A stretch of 50,467 nt of DNA from Fluviicola sp. GTDB taxonomy: Bacteria > Bacteroidota > Bacteroidia > Flavobacteriales_D > Crocinitomicaceae. The notes under the pieces were generated by a model. The model did no database searches, was not told the origin of the DNA, and worked only from the letters and a program-made list of their open reading frames with translations. Each line of letters begins with the position of its first letter. Position 1 is the first letter of the stretch. Location: the NCBI GenBank assembly GCA_031260455.1, contig JAIRJW010000056.1, positions 1-50,467 of the forward strand. The letters run 5' to 3'. Shown here piece after piece: positions 1 through 9,059 of this stretch. A program made the position numbers and the translations under genes.

Positions 1-1
1 A

Positions 2-103
2 TTTATGGTTTCAAATGTAATTAAAAAGTTCTTACTCCGAATGTTCCGTGATGAAATTTCAAAAATCACGGTGCATTTGGAGGATATTGTTAACGAAAGT
101 TAA
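2..103 (+). pseudogene. Possible 3' fragment of a ribosome hibernation factor (HPF-like) gene
   Basis: This frame is open from the left edge and stops at TAA 101-103. It reads as about 33 residues ending in a stretch with FRDEISKITVHLED, followed by VNES. That stretch resembles the N-terminal part of HPF/sigma-54-modulation proteins, where a line such as RFRDxITRVEVHLSDEN is common in one subfamily. Full members run about 100 residues or more, so the stop here falls roughly 50 residues early. Either the gene is truncated or the likeness is chance. The true start may lie outside the window. This is a weak call based on one short stretch. Confidence 0.25.
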
Positions 104-420
104 AATTACAGGAATAAATTTAATGGTGAAAGTGTTAGTTTAAAAAAATAAATTTTATCCCATTTTTAGGTGTGGTTTTATCTCTGATTATATCGTGATT
201 GTTATCACAATTTTTTTTGAATTATATCGAATTCCAATTGTGAAATCCGCTTTATTACAGGAAAAATCAAAAATTTTGTTGTGAAATGATTTATGTTATA
301 TTTATATATCACTTATAATCTATTATTATCCTCAAAAACATTCAATTTGTAAGCAGGTAATACAGATACTGATAACGTTCCGATCTATTCATTCCGTTTA
401 TATCATCCGGCTAAAGTGGA
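104..420. other. AT-rich intergenic stretch with no gene seen
   Basis: No convincing coding frame was found here on either strand. The only structure noticed is a short stem, GTGAT at 195-199 pairing with ATCAC at 204-208, followed by a run of T at 211-218. It could be a weak rho-independent terminator for whatever ends at 103. The rest is AT-rich with many stops. Confidence 0.5.
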
Positions 421-456
421 ATCAAAAAAACCATTCACCTGCTGGCGAATGGTTTT
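421..456 (-). terminator. Rho-independent terminator after the small lipoprotein gene
   Basis: Read on the minus strand, a perfect 10-base stem (arms 447-456 and 427-436, AAAACCATTC and its complement) with a 10-base loop is followed by a run of T (complement of the A run at 424-430). It sits 20 bases beyond the stop codon at 476, the expected position for the terminator of that gene. Confidence 0.75.
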
Positions 457-475
457 CCAGGAATATGAAAATCTC

Positions 476-853
476 TTATTCTGCTTTCATTTGCTCAATA
501 GACTTATCTATTTCTTTGGAAAGCTCCGGCATTTGTTTTTTCAAATGTTCCATAGATTTGATCGTTTCGTCTTTGAAATTGCCATAACCACGGCACTCTT
601 TCATTTCTTTACGTATTTTGTCCTGACTTGCTTTATCTGTTTTTCCTTCGTATATTTTTCTACACTTTGCTTCTTCTGCTTTGTGTTCCTCAACATATTT
701 TTTTTGGAATGTTCCATCGTAGTTGTGCTCACGGTCTCCTTTCATCAGTTCTGTAGCCATGTCTGTACAATCACACAGTTCACTTTGCTTGGAACAGGAT
801 TGAATCATCATGAATCCCAACCCGATAAATGCCATTACTTTTAAATTTTTCAT
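476..853 (-). CDS. Small predicted lipoprotein of unknown function
   Basis: The 125-residue product starts with a short basic and hydrophobic stretch and a lipobox-like IQSC, with the acylated cysteine at residue 20, so it should be a membrane-anchored lipoprotein. The mature part is highly charged and predicted helical, rich in Lys and Glu, with additional cysteines (CDC near residues 27-29, then near 64 and 86) that could form disulfides in the periplasm. No known family was recognised. It is a single-gene unit: a clear terminator lies just downstream (421-456), and the next gene on the same strand begins 1.4 kb away. The plus-strand frame over the same bases is a shadow. Confidence 0.75.
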   Translation of the reverse strand: MKNLKVMAFIGLGFMMIQSCSKQSELCDCTDMATELMKGDREHNYDGTFQKKYVEEHKAEEAKCRKIYEGKTDKASQDKIRKEMKECRGYGNFKDETIKSMEHLKKQMPELSKEIDKSIEQMKAE

Positions 854-916
854 TCGTTATTATTATAAATTGGGAGTAAATGTACAACTAAAAGTAATCC
901 GGTTCGTAATTAAAAA

Positions 917-2314
917 TTATTTCCAGCCACCACCAAGTGCACGATACAGATTCACTACCGCCTGCAATTGATCCAGCTTGTCGTTGATTCCGCTCAGTTG
1001 TGCCGCAATCAGGTTTTGCTCGGAAGTCAATACGTCCGTATAGTTGATTCCCGAACGGTTACTCAACAACTCCCGGGTAGCATCCACCGCCACCACCAGA
1101 TAATCAATCTGCTGCTTGCGAAGCTGCTCACGATCAACTGCATTCTGATAAGCATACAACGCGTTCGAAACCTCCTGTCCGCCCTGCAAAATCGAATTTT
1201 GAAAAGCATAATATGCCACTTGCTGATCTGCTTTTGCCTGGCGCAGGCGCATTTTGTTTTTGCCCTGGTTGAAAATAGGCTGAGTCAAACCGCTGATGAT
1301 GTTATAAAAAATTGACTGGCTAAACAATTCCTGGATCTTGAAACTGGCAAAACCACCATTTGCCGTGAGGGTAAACGAAGGATAGAAATACGTTTTTGCT
1401 ACATTCGTATTTTCAAAAGCGACAATAAAAGCGTATTCTGCCTGCTGTACATCCGGGCGGTTTTTCAGCAATTGCGAGGAAACCCCGGTTTTCAGGTCGG
1501 TATAAACCGTCTGTTCATCCAGCACGCTACGTTGAATAATCTGAGGCTCGCGGGCCAGCAAAAAGTTGAGGAGGTTTTCCGTTTGCCAGATTTTGTTTTT
1601 CAAATCAGGAACCAGTACTTCAGCTGCATATTGATTGGCCTGGCTTTGTGCCACATCCGCACCAGTGATTTTTCCGGACTCCTGCAAAGCAATTAGAGTC
1701 TCCACCTGTTTCTTGCGGATTTTGACTGTTTCTTCCGTTACTTTCAGCTGTTGATCCAAAGCAATCAGGCTGTAATAAGCATTCGCAATATCCGCGATTA
1801 ATTGTGTCTGAACGGCACGCATTCCCGCTTCACTTTGCAATACGCCTGCCAGGGCTCCCTTTTTCGCACTGCGTAATTTCCCCCACACATCCAGCTCCCA
1901 GGCTGTTCCCAGCTGAATGCGGTTGGTATGCGTGGTCAGTTTGATAAATCCCACAGGAGCGTTCACTGCCCGCTGCGATTGCTTGGTATCTGTAGAGTTC
2001 ACATCCAGTGTGAGCGAAGGAATAAAGGCCATTTTTGTTTGCTTCAGGTAAGCCTGCGCTGATTCCATACGGTAGACGGCCTGTTTCAGGTTCAGGTTTT
2101 GTGCCAGTCCTTTTTCGATCAGGTCCTGCAGGTTCTTATCAGTAAACAATTGTTTCCACCCCAGGTCAGCAATGGATGTAGTATCTTCGGTTGGATTATT
2201 GCGGTACAGCTTTTCTGTCACCATCTCCGGTCGTTCGTACTTCGTAGTAACACAACCCGATACTACCAGCATCAAAATGAAAAATCCGATTGTTGTTCTC
2301 TTATTGAATTTCAT
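917..2314 (-). CDS. RND efflux outer membrane factor (OprM/NodT-type TolC-family lipoprotein)
   Basis: The 465-residue product is the outer membrane channel of a tripartite efflux pump. It begins with a lipoprotein signal peptide ending VSGC (Cys21), as in OprM and NodT members. It then shows the two-fold repeated OEP architecture, with alpha-helical stretches such as LNLKQAVYRMESAQAYLKQ and a second half with RPDVQQAEYAFIVAFENTNVAK and PSFTLTANGG motifs typical of the family. Length matches the family (about 450-480). It is the third gene of the operon: its ATG lies 17 bases past the stop of the pump gene at 2332. The cognate pump and fusion protein are directly upstream, so the three almost certainly form one complex. 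Substrate cannot be read from the sequence. Confidence 0.93.
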   Translation of the reverse strand: MKFNKRTTIGFFILMLVVSGCVTTKYERPEMVTEKLYRNNPTEDTTSIADLGWKQLFTDKNLQDLIEKGLAQNLNLKQAVYRMESAQAYLKQTKMAFIPSLTLDVNSTDTKQSQRAVNAPVGFIKLTTHTNRIQLGTAWELDVWGKLRSAKKGALAGVLQSEAGMRAVQTQLIADIANAYYSLIALDQQLKVTEETVKIRKKQVETLIALQESGKITGADVAQSQANQYAAEVLVPDLKNKIWQTENLLNFLLAREPQIIQRSVLDEQTVYTDLKTGVSSQLLKNRPDVQQAEYAFIVAFENTNVAKTYFYPSFTLTANGGFASFKIQELFSQSIFYNIISGLTQPIFNQGKNKMRLRQAKADQQVAYYAFQNSILQGGQEVSNALYAYQNAVDREQLRKQQIDYLVVAVDATRELLSNRSGINYTDVLTSEQNLIAAQLSGINDKLDQLQAVVNLYRALGGGWK

Positions 2315-2331
2315 GCTATTCTCTTAATACA

Positions 2332-5300
2332 TTATACGATTTCATCCGCTGTTTCTTCGTCCGTTTTTTTGCTGCCAATTCTTTCCTGAAGGTTCTGGAA
2401 AATGATAAACAGGACCGGAATTACCAGGACTCCGAAAATCGTTCCGACCAACATTCCTCCTACCGCGCCGGTTCCAATTGATCTGTTTCCGGCTGCTCCC
2501 ACTCCCTTGGACAGCATCAGCGGCAACAATCCGAAAATAAATGCAAAGGAAGTCATTAAAATCGGTCTCAGACGGGCAGTTGCTCCATTAACTGCTGCTT
2601 CTGCAATACTCATCCCTTTTTTTCGGCGCTCAACAGCATATTCCACAATCAGGATCGCATTTTTGGCCAGCAACCCAACGAGCATGACCAGGGTGATCTG
2701 TGTGTAAATATTGTTATCGACATCAAACCATTTGTCGAAGAGAAATACTCCCGATAAACCGATCGGCAATGACATCAGTACCGCCAGTGGCAGGATGTAA
2801 CTTTCATACTGCGCCGACAAGAGGAAATATACGAAAACTACACACAAAAGGAAGATATACAAAGTCTGGTTTCCTCCGGTACTTTCCTCCCGTGACAAAC
2901 CTGAAAATTCGTAATCGTACCCGGCAGGTAATTGTGCTTTCGCCACTTCTTCGATTGCCTTCATGGCATCTCCGGAGCTGAAACCAGTATTTGGCGTACC
3001 ATTGACTGAAATCGAGGTGAAGAGATTGAAGCGGGAAATTATCTGAGGCCCGTAAACCTGTTTCATGGAAATGAATTCCGAAACCGGGGCCATGTCGCCA
3101 TTGGCATTGCGCACATAAATTGAATTCAAACTTTGCAGGTCTTTTCTGTTTCCCGGTTCCGCCTGATAAATAACACGGTATTGTTTTCCGAACTTGTTGA
3201 AGTTGGATGCATATACTCCTCCGTAATATCCCTGAAGCACGCTCAATACATCACTCACTGCGAGGCCAGCCTGTTTGGTCTTCGCCACATTCACGTCAAA
3301 CTGGTATTGCGGAAAATTCGGATTAAATGAGGTTGTTGCATACTGGATTTCCGGACGCTGACTCAAAGCTGCAAGGAAGTTCGTTGCCACATCATTAAAT
3401 TCGCGGATATCACCTCCGGATTTATCCTGTAACTGGAACTCGAATCCGGCTGTGTTACCGAATCCCTGGATGGTCGGAGGTGAGAAGAAGATGATTCTTG
3501 CATCCTTGATGTAAGCCGTTTTGGCAAAAAGATCCTGGATAATGGCTTTCATATCCCGCTCGCGTTCATCCCATAATTTCAAACGGGTCAAAACCATCCC
3601 GTAGGAGCTTCCCGTACCACTGATGATGGAACGCCCCACTACACGCATAGTGAACTTGGTTTCCGGCAAGGAATGTACAATACTGTCAATCTCCGTCAAA
3701 ACTTCTTCGGTTCGCTCCTGTGAAGTTCCGGGAGCCAGCGTAATATCGGAGAAAACAGTTCCCATGTCTTCCGCAGGAACGAATCCTTTCGGAGTAGTTT
3801 TCATTCCCCAAACCAGCAAACCGATGAAAAGAGCCAGGATCGCGACCATCACCCATTTTTTTCTGCTCAGGAATGAAACAGAGCGTTTGTAACGGTTTGT
3901 TAACTTATCAAAAGAAGCGTTGAACGCCACATTAAAACGCTGCATGAGGGATTTTTTGTGTCCATGCTCGTCTTTATGCGGTTTCAGTAATAAGGCACAA
4001 AGTGCCGGGCTCAAAGTCAATGCGTTTACTGCTGAAAGAATGATCGAAATAGCCAGTGTCAATCCGAATTGCTTATAAAACACCCCGGTCGATCCCTGGA
4101 TGAAACTCACCGGAACGAATACTGCCGCCATCACGAGCGTAATGGAAATGATTGCTCCTGTGATCTCATCCATCGCATCAATGGTTGCCTTTTTCGCCGA
4201 TTTGTACCCTTCGTCCAGTTTGGCGTGAACCGCTTCTACCACTACAATGGCATCGTCCACCACAATACCGATCGCCAGCACCAACGCAAACAAGGTCAGT
4301 AAGTTGATACTAAACCCGAAAAGGTTCAGGAAGAAAAATGTACCGATAATTGCCACCGGAACGGAAATCGCTGGAATCAGGGTCGAACGGAAATCCTGCA
4401 GGAACAGGAATACAACCAGGAATACCAGGATAAATGCTTCGACCAGCGTATGGAACACTTTATCAATCGATGCATCAAGAAAATCATTCACGTTCACAAT
4501 CGTGCCGTATTTTACTCCCTTCGGGAAGGATGCCTGTGCTTCGTCCAACACTTTCAGCGTTCCTTCAATTACTTCCTGCGCATTGGAACCTGCGGTTTGG
4601 TTCACCGCAACTCCCAAACCGAATTTCCCGTTTACCCGAACGGAACTCGCATAGCTTTGAGCTCCCAGTTCAATGCGGGCAATATCTTTCAACCGCAGTA
4701 CTTCGCCGTTTTCTCCTACACGTACCACGATGTCGCCAAATTCCGAATCTTCCTTCAGTCTTCCCTTATATTTAATCGTGTACTGATAACTCTGATCTCC
4801 CTGTTCGCCGAATTGTCCCGGAGCTGCTTCAATGTTTTGTTCCGCCAGAGCGCGGTTCACATCATCCGGAACCAGTCCGTAGCTCGCCATCACATCCGGT
4901 TTCAGCCAGATCCGCATGGAATAATCCATTAAACCGAAAGCAGTTGCGTCTCCAACTCCCTTAATTCGTTTGATTTGCGGAATCAGATTGATATTAGCAT
5001 AATTCTGAAGAAAACCCTGATCGTAAGTCGAATCTTCACTGTACAAGTCAAAGATGAGCAGGTTACTCGCCTGGCGTTTGGTCGTTACAACTCCGGCGCG
5101 GTTTACTTCCGCTGGCAATAAACTCGTTGCCCTCGAAACACGGTTTTGTACGTTTACGGCGGCCAGGTCGGGATTCGTTCCGAGCTTGAAATAAACAGTG
5201 ATTGTTGCTGTCCCGTCATTTCCGGCAGTTGAAGTCATGTAGGTCATGTTTTCCACCCCGTTGATCTGTTCTTCGAGCGGAATCACCACATTGTTCAATA

Positions 5301-5469
5301 CCACATCAGCATTTGCTCCCTGGTAAGATGCTGACACCTGGACAGTTGGCGGTGCAATATCCGGATATTGGGAAACCGGGATGGCCACCAGGCCCAAAAT
5401 TCCGAGAATCACGATCAATATCGAGATAACCGTAGATAATACAGGTTTTTCTATGAATTTCTTGAACAT
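2332..5469 (-). CDS. RND multidrug efflux inner membrane pump, HAE1 (AcrB-like) family
   Basis: The 1045-residue protein is a proton-driven inner membrane transporter of the hydrophobe/amphiphile efflux-1 family. The N-terminus (FIEKPVLSTVISILIVILGI) is the usual first membrane helix, followed by the porter domain opening PVSQYPDIAPPTVQVSASY. The proton-relay aspartates appear as VVDDAIVVVE with Asp405 and Asp406 in the fourth helix. A second half repeats the fold, ending with membrane helices carrying NGATARLRPILMTS and GAAGNRSIGTGAVGG-type motifs. Length is typical of AcrB (about 1045). It lies between the fusion protein and outer membrane factor genes in one minus-strand operon. Efflux of antibiotics, dyes or bile-like compounds is the family role, but the substrate here is unknown. 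Confidence 0.96.
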   Translation of the reverse strand: MFKKFIEKPVLSTVISILIVILGILGLVAIPVSQYPDIAPPTVQVSASYQGANADVVLNNVVIPLEEQINGVENMTYMTSTAGNDGTATITVYFKLGTNPDLAAVNVQNRVSRATSLLPAEVNRAGVVTTKRQASNLLIFDLYSEDSTYDQGFLQNYANINLIPQIKRIKGVGDATAFGLMDYSMRIWLKPDVMASYGLVPDDVNRALAEQNIEAAPGQFGEQGDQSYQYTIKYKGRLKEDSEFGDIVVRVGENGEVLRLKDIARIELGAQSYASSVRVNGKFGLGVAVNQTAGSNAQEVIEGTLKVLDEAQASFPKGVKYGTIVNVNDFLDASIDKVFHTLVEAFILVFLVVFLFLQDFRSTLIPAISVPVAIIGTFFFLNLFGFSINLLTLFALVLAIGIVVDDAIVVVEAVHAKLDEGYKSAKKATIDAMDEITGAIISITLVMAAVFVPVSFIQGSTGVFYKQFGLTLAISIILSAVNALTLSPALCALLLKPHKDEHGHKKSLMQRFNVAFNASFDKLTNRYKRSVSFLSRKKWVMVAILALFIGLLVWGMKTTPKGFVPAEDMGTVFSDITLAPGTSQERTEEVLTEIDSIVHSLPETKFTMRVVGRSIISGTGSSYGMVLTRLKLWDERERDMKAIIQDLFAKTAYIKDARIIFFSPPTIQGFGNTAGFEFQLQDKSGGDIREFNDVATNFLAALSQRPEIQYATTSFNPNFPQYQFDVNVAKTKQAGLAVSDVLSVLQGYYGGVYASNFNKFGKQYRVIYQAEPGNRKDLQSLNSIYVRNANGDMAPVSEFISMKQVYGPQIISRFNLFTSISVNGTPNTGFSSGDAMKAIEEVAKAQLPAGYDYEFSGLSREESTGGNQTLYIFLLCVVFVYFLLSAQYESYILPLAVLMSLPIGLSGVFLFDKWFDVDNNIYTQITLVMLVGLLAKNAILIVEYAVERRKKGMSIAEAAVNGATARLRPILMTSFAFIFGLLPLMLSKGVGAAGNRSIGTGAVGGMLVGTIFGVLVIPVLFIIFQNLQERIGSKKTDEETADEIV

Positions 5470-5509
5470 AAAATATATTTAAAATCTGTAATGAGGCCGG
5501 ACATGAATC

Positions 5510-6670
5510 TTACTGATTCAATTCCGCATAAATTTCTTTCGGATCGGCCTTTGTCATTTTGACCTTCATTCCGTCTTTCAGGAACTGCACTCCTTCCAGG
5601 ATTACCAGATCTCCTTTTTTCAAGCCTTTAGTGACAATGAAAAAATGACCGCTGGTTGCTTCCATCATTTCCACATTGATACTGTGAACCGTGCCGTCTT
5701 GTCCTGTAACGAAAGCGAATTTCTTGCCCTGAATATCTGAAATGGCGCGTTGCGGGATCAGGAATCCGTTATCTATTTCCTGTGGAATCAGTACCTGAGC
5801 ACTTCCTCCGCTGCGCAGCAGGTTTAGTTTGTTGGAAAAAGTAGCACGGATACGTGCCGCTCCTGTTTGGGGGTTGATTAACCCGTTTACTGATTCGATC
5901 TTTCCTTTTTCAGGATAAACGGACCCGTCTGCAAGCAAAAGAGAAACTTCCGGGAAATGTGCCACTTTCTGATCGAAGCTACTTCCCTGTGTGTTGCGGA
6001 TAAATTCCAGTAATTGCTTTTCATTCAGTGAGAAATAGGTGTAAATCTTACCAATATTTGAAACAGTTGTCAACGGTTTTGCTGTTGTTCCTGAAACCAG
6101 GCTTCCGGTTTTGAAGGTGATGCTTCCGATTATTCCATCTACCGGACTGGTGATTTTCGTGTATCCGAAGTTCACATCGGCATTAACCAGGTTTGCTTCT
6201 GCCTGGGCCAGGTCCGCCAGGCGTGTTTGCAATGTCAGGTCCGCTTCCTGCAATTCGTATTTATTGACGATGCTTTTATCCACCAGAGCTTTGGTTTTCT
6301 CCACTTGTAACCTTGCATTGCTGACAGATGCTTCCGCACTTTTAACTGCGGCTTTTGCCGTACGGACCTGTTGTTCGTATTGCGGCGCGGAAATGGTAAA
6401 AAGCAATTGACCCTTTTTCACAAACTGCCCTTCGTCCACCAGAATTTTATCTACAAAACCATCCACTTTCGGGCGGATTTCTACATTTTCAATTCCTTCA
6501 ATCGTTGCAGGATAATCTGTCTGAACAGTCGTTGAACGCGGCTCTGCTTCCAGTACCTGGTATGTTTTGATTACGCTGGCTGCTGCAGGAGCTTCTTCTT
6601 TGGAACCGCAAGAAGTTAAAAATATCAGCGACAAAGTCGCAAGTACATGAATTGGTTTCAATACTGTCAT
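5510..6670 (-). CDS. RND efflux periplasmic adaptor (AcrA-like membrane fusion lipoprotein)
   Basis: The 386-residue product is the periplasmic adaptor that joins pump and outer membrane channel. A lipoprotein signal peptide ends LTSC (Cys21). The biotinyl-lipoyl-like half-motif KVDGFVDKILVDEGQFVKKGQLLF is followed by a long coiled-coil hairpin (roughly residues 95-165, rich in Ala, Glu and Lys) and the second half ITSPVDGIIGSITFKTGSLV. Beta-barrel and membrane-proximal domains fill the C-terminus, which reads GLKKGDLVILEGVQFLKDGMKV as in most members. It is the first gene of the operon, about 40 bases upstream of the pump gene, with a promoter and a dyad operator in its 170-base leader. Confidence 0.95.
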   Translation of the reverse strand: MTVLKPIHVLATLSLIFLTSCGSKEEAPAAASVIKTYQVLEAEPRSTTVQTDYPATIEGIENVEIRPKVDGFVDKILVDEGQFVKKGQLLFTISAPQYEQQVRTAKAAVKSAEASVSNARLQVEKTKALVDKSIVNKYELQEADLTLQTRLADLAQAEANLVNADVNFGYTKITSPVDGIIGSITFKTGSLVSGTTAKPLTTVSNIGKIYTYFSLNEKQLLEFIRNTQGSSFDQKVAHFPEVSLLLADGSVYPEKGKIESVNGLINPQTGAARIRATFSNKLNLLRSGGSAQVLIPQEIDNGFLIPQRAISDIQGKKFAFVTGQDGTVHSINVEMMEATSGHFFIVTKGLKKGDLVILEGVQFLKDGMKVKMTKADPKEIYAELNQ

Positions 6671-6739
6671 AAAATTTGTCTTTTTGAACTCACCAAACTA
6701 ATCGGATCTTTTGTTCAGGGTCTGAATCTTACTTTTGGT

Positions 6740-6755
6740 TTAACCATTTGGTTAA
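6740..6755. promoter_or_regulatory. Dyad operator candidate in the efflux-operon leader
   Basis: The 16 bases TTAACCATTTGGTTAA form a perfect inverted repeat (arms TTAACC and GGTTAA around ATTT). The site lies just downstream of the predicted transcription start for the efflux operon, a usual place for a repressor site. A 12-base piece, GTTTAACCATTT, recurs in inverse orientation at 7829-7840 in front of the AraC-type regulator gene. The protein that binds is not known; palindromes of this kind are typical of TetR-type dimers. Confidence 0.5.
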
Positions 6756-6779
6756 TTTTTCGCAAAGATCAGGCATAAG

Positions 6780-6809
6780 CAAAAATAAAGACTTATTCGA
6801 TTCATTCAA
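6780..6809 (-). promoter_or_regulatory. Bacteroidota-type promoter of the RND efflux operon
   Basis: On the minus strand a TTG (6809-6807) is followed after 19 bases by TATTTTTG (6787-6780), an exact match to the TAnnTTTG minus-7 box of Bacteroidota sigma-ABfr promoters with standard spacing. Transcription would begin near 6773, leaving a leader of about 100 bases before the ATG at 6670, with the dyad at 6740-6755 inside the early transcribed part. Confidence 0.55.
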
Positions 6810-6840
6810 TTTATTATTCAAATCAAATATTTTAATTTTT

Positions 6841-7761
6841 TTAACTACTCTCCCGGAATGATCTTGGAGTCAGTTGTGTTTGCTTTTTAAAGAAACTATT
6901 AAAATTAGAGGGATGTTCAAAGCCCAGAGTATAAGCAATTTCAGCCACGGAATTATCCGTATGACGCAACAAAGCCTTAGCTTCATTGGCCAGGCGGGAA
7001 GAAATAATTTCCGTAGTGTTTTTGCCCGTTACTTCTTTGATCGAGCGGTTCAGGTGATTCACATGAATGGACATTTTTTCGGCAAAATCACTTGGTTTTT
7101 TCAATGCCAGAGATTGGTCGGAAGAGTCAATAGGAAACTGTCTTTCAAGCATTTCCATAAACAACGTTGTCAGTACCACTGAGGCAGCTGGCTTCTTTTC
7201 TTCATGGGTATTCCGGAAACACAATTTATTGGTCTGGTGAAGCAAAATGTGTAGATAATGTACAATAACTTCGTGTTTTTTGACGTAATTTCCATCCATT
7301 TCACCATGAATCTGTTCAAAAATGAATTCAAACTGGGCTGCCTGCTCATCCGTGAGCGAATAAACGGGATTCATCGCCATATTCATCAGCGGCGTGTCCC
7401 GGAATAAATTATCGAGCAGGTACGTGTCGATAAACTGGTTGTTAAAGAGGCAAAAGTAGCCCTGCTGATCGTCCGAAACCGGTTCCCAGATATGTGGCAC
7501 GTTGCGGTGATAAAAAATCAGTGTTTTACCTGAAACCGGCACTTTTGAATCTTCGAAATGAATGATCCCATCACCTATAATCAGTGAAATTTTATGGAAA
7601 TCGGTGCGATGTAACTCTGTGATTCGTGCACATTGAATCTGCCCGCGTTTAAAGACATTGAAGTGGCTCATTTTCGACAAATGTGAAAACTGTTCCATCG
7701 TCCCTTTGTTCAAAATACTTGCATAAAATTCCTGTAAGGTCAACAATCCGCTCATGCTCAA
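6841..7761 (-). CDS. AraC-family transcriptional regulator
   Basis: The 306-residue product has a cupin-like N-terminal ligand domain (about residues 20-180) and a C-terminal double helix-turn-helix of the AraC/XylS type (about 215-304). The latter shows NHLNRSIKEVTGKNTTEII, then RLANEAKALLRHTDNSVAEIAYTLGF and the signature FNSFFKKQTQLTPRSFR. It is encoded on the same strand as, and directly upstream of, the RND efflux operon, separated by 170 bases that hold a separate promoter and dyad. Control of the pump is a reasonable inference but not shown. An own promoter lies immediately upstream (7775-7806). Confidence 0.93.
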   Translation of the reverse strand: MSMSGLLTLQEFYASILNKGTMEQFSHLSKMSHFNVFKRGQIQCARITELHRTDFHKISLIIGDGIIHFEDSKVPVSGKTLIFYHRNVPHIWEPVSDDQQGYFCLFNNQFIDTYLLDNLFRDTPLMNMAMNPVYSLTDEQAAQFEFIFEQIHGEMDGNYVKKHEVIVHYLHILLHQTNKLCFRNTHEEKKPAASVVLTTLFMEMLERQFPIDSSDQSLALKKPSDFAEKMSIHVNHLNRSIKEVTGKNTTEIISSRLANEAKALLRHTDNSVAEIAYTLGFEHPSNFNSFFKKQTQLTPRSFRESS

Positions 7762-7774
7762 AAATTATGTTTTT

Positions 7775-7806
7775 CAAATATACCTGATTTTAACGTTTAT
7801 TTCCAA
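7775..7806 (-). promoter_or_regulatory. Bacteroidota-type promoter of the AraC-family regulator gene
   Basis: On the minus strand TTG (7806-7804) is followed after 21 bases by TATATTTG (7782-7775), matching TAnnTTTG exactly. The start codon at 7761 would follow a very short leader. Just upstream, at 7829-7840, lies a copy of the 12-base GTTTAACCATTT piece also found in the efflux-operon dyad. Confidence 0.5.
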
Positions 7807-7834
7807 CGGGATTTTTTACGATTGTAAAAAATGG

Positions 7835-8041
7835 TTAAACGCATTTTACCACTTGGGAATCAGTAAATAAGGTTGAAACTGCATAGACATATACTTTTCC
7901 GCTTTCATCCTGTAAATCTGTTTCTGTTATTATTTTTTTGATTTCAATACTGTGAATTCTTTGGACCTTTCTATTCTTTAAACTCATAGTGTGAACAAAA
8001 ATGCAAGTGATTAATTTCCCCAAAGCAGAGATTTTACTCAT
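7835..8041 (-). CDS. Doubtful small ORF of 68 residues
   Basis: This frame lies in an otherwise empty 335-base gap between the AraC-type regulator and the DUF72 gene. An internal Met at residue 19 (MSLKNRKVQRIHSIEI) would leave a 50-residue basic peptide. No family was recognised, and there is no clear operon partner. Its 3' end (7835) overlaps the 12-base element at 7829-7840. It may be non-coding. Confidence 0.2.
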   Translation of the reverse strand: MSKISALGKLITCIFVHTMSLKNRKVQRIHSIEIKKIITETDLQDESGKVYVYAVSTLFTDSQVVKCV

Positions 8042-8096
8042 TCGCAGTTAATTGCAATTCTTATTTTTAAACTCTGACAAAAGATAAATAAACGCT

Positions 8097-9005
8097 ATGG
8101 AATTCGGAAAGGTCGACCGCAGTTTACTGGATAAAATCAACTTTCGCTTGCCGGAAGATGGCTTCTTTACCCGGCAATTAAAACCGGCTTCGGAGCAACC
8201 GAAAATCTATGCCGGAGCAGAAAGATGGGGACGAAAAGAATGGGTCGGCCTCATTTATCCAGCCAAAACGAAGGAAAGCGACTTCCTCGAACACTACATC
8301 CGGAATTTCAGCGGAATTGAGCTCAACTCCACGCATTACCAAATCTATCCACCAGCAACCATTCGCAAATGGGCAGAAAAAGCTGCCGGAACCGACTTCC
8401 GTTTTTGCCCGAAATTCCCGCAATCCATCAGCCATTACAGCGATCTGGCAAGTCAGAAAGCGTTGATTGAAACCGACCGTTTTTTCCAGTCGGTCATTCA
8501 TTTTGAAGAACACCTCGGACCTTTGTTTCTGCAACTGAGCGAACGTTATGGTCCAGCGAAAAAGCAGGCATTGTACACTTACCTGAAAACCCTCCCGCGG
8601 GATCTGGATATTACTCTGGAGATCCGCCATCCGGACTGGTATTCCGAGCCACACCGTTCCGAATTATTTACATTATTGCATGAACTGTCCATAGGGCTGG
8701 TGATTACTGATGTTTCGGGCAGAAGAGATTGCGTACACATGGAGATCACTGCCCCGGTAACATTCATTCGTTTTGTCGGCAACGGACTTCACTCAACCGA
8801 TTATCAGCGCATTGATAATTGGGTTGAGCGCATCCATTCCTGGTTGCAAAAAGAGTTGAAAGCCATTCATTTTTACATACATCAGCCCGGTGCACTTTTC
8901 GTTCCGGAATTAACGACTTATTTTGTGAAACAACTTAATCAAATTGGTGGCTTGCAACTGCAGACTCCGAAGCTGACCGAAATAACCGGAAGTTTGTTTG
9001 ATTAA
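8097..9005 (+). CDS. DUF72 domain protein (YecE family)
   Basis: The 302-residue protein matches the DUF72/YecE family, a TIM-barrel fold of unknown biochemical role. Family hallmarks seen are FSGIELNSTHYQIYPPATIRKWAE, then FRFCPKFPQSISH, LGPLFLQLSERYGP and ITLEIRHPDWY. Length is slightly above the usual 240-280 because of an N-terminal extension of about 35 residues before the AGAERWGRKEWVG start of the domain. It is a single gene on the plus strand with 213 bases to the next gene and no obvious functional link to its neighbours. Confidence 0.9.
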   Translation: MEFGKVDRSLLDKINFRLPEDGFFTRQLKPASEQPKIYAGAERWGRKEWVGLIYPAKTKESDFLEHYIRNFSGIELNSTHYQIYPPATIRKWAEKAAGTDFRFCPKFPQSISHYSDLASQKALIETDRFFQSVIHFEEHLGPLFLQLSERYGPAKKQALYTYLKTLPRDLDITLEIRHPDWYSEPHRSELFTLLHELSIGLVITDVSGRRDCVHMEITAPVTFIRFVGNGLHSTDYQRIDNWVERIHSWLQKELKAIHFYIHQPGALFVPELTTYFVKQLNQIGGLQLQTPKLTEITGSLFD

Positions 9006-9059
9006 GGCATTTTCATGCAAAATCTTTCCCCCTGGTTTCCCCCTGTTTTCGCATAATCG

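Noticed and set aside
416..844. 142-residue plus-strand frame over the small lipoprotein gene
   Set aside because: Its product is a Phe/Cys-rich run of the sort produced by reading a Lys/Glu-rich gene backwards; the minus-strand gene has a lipobox and a terminator.
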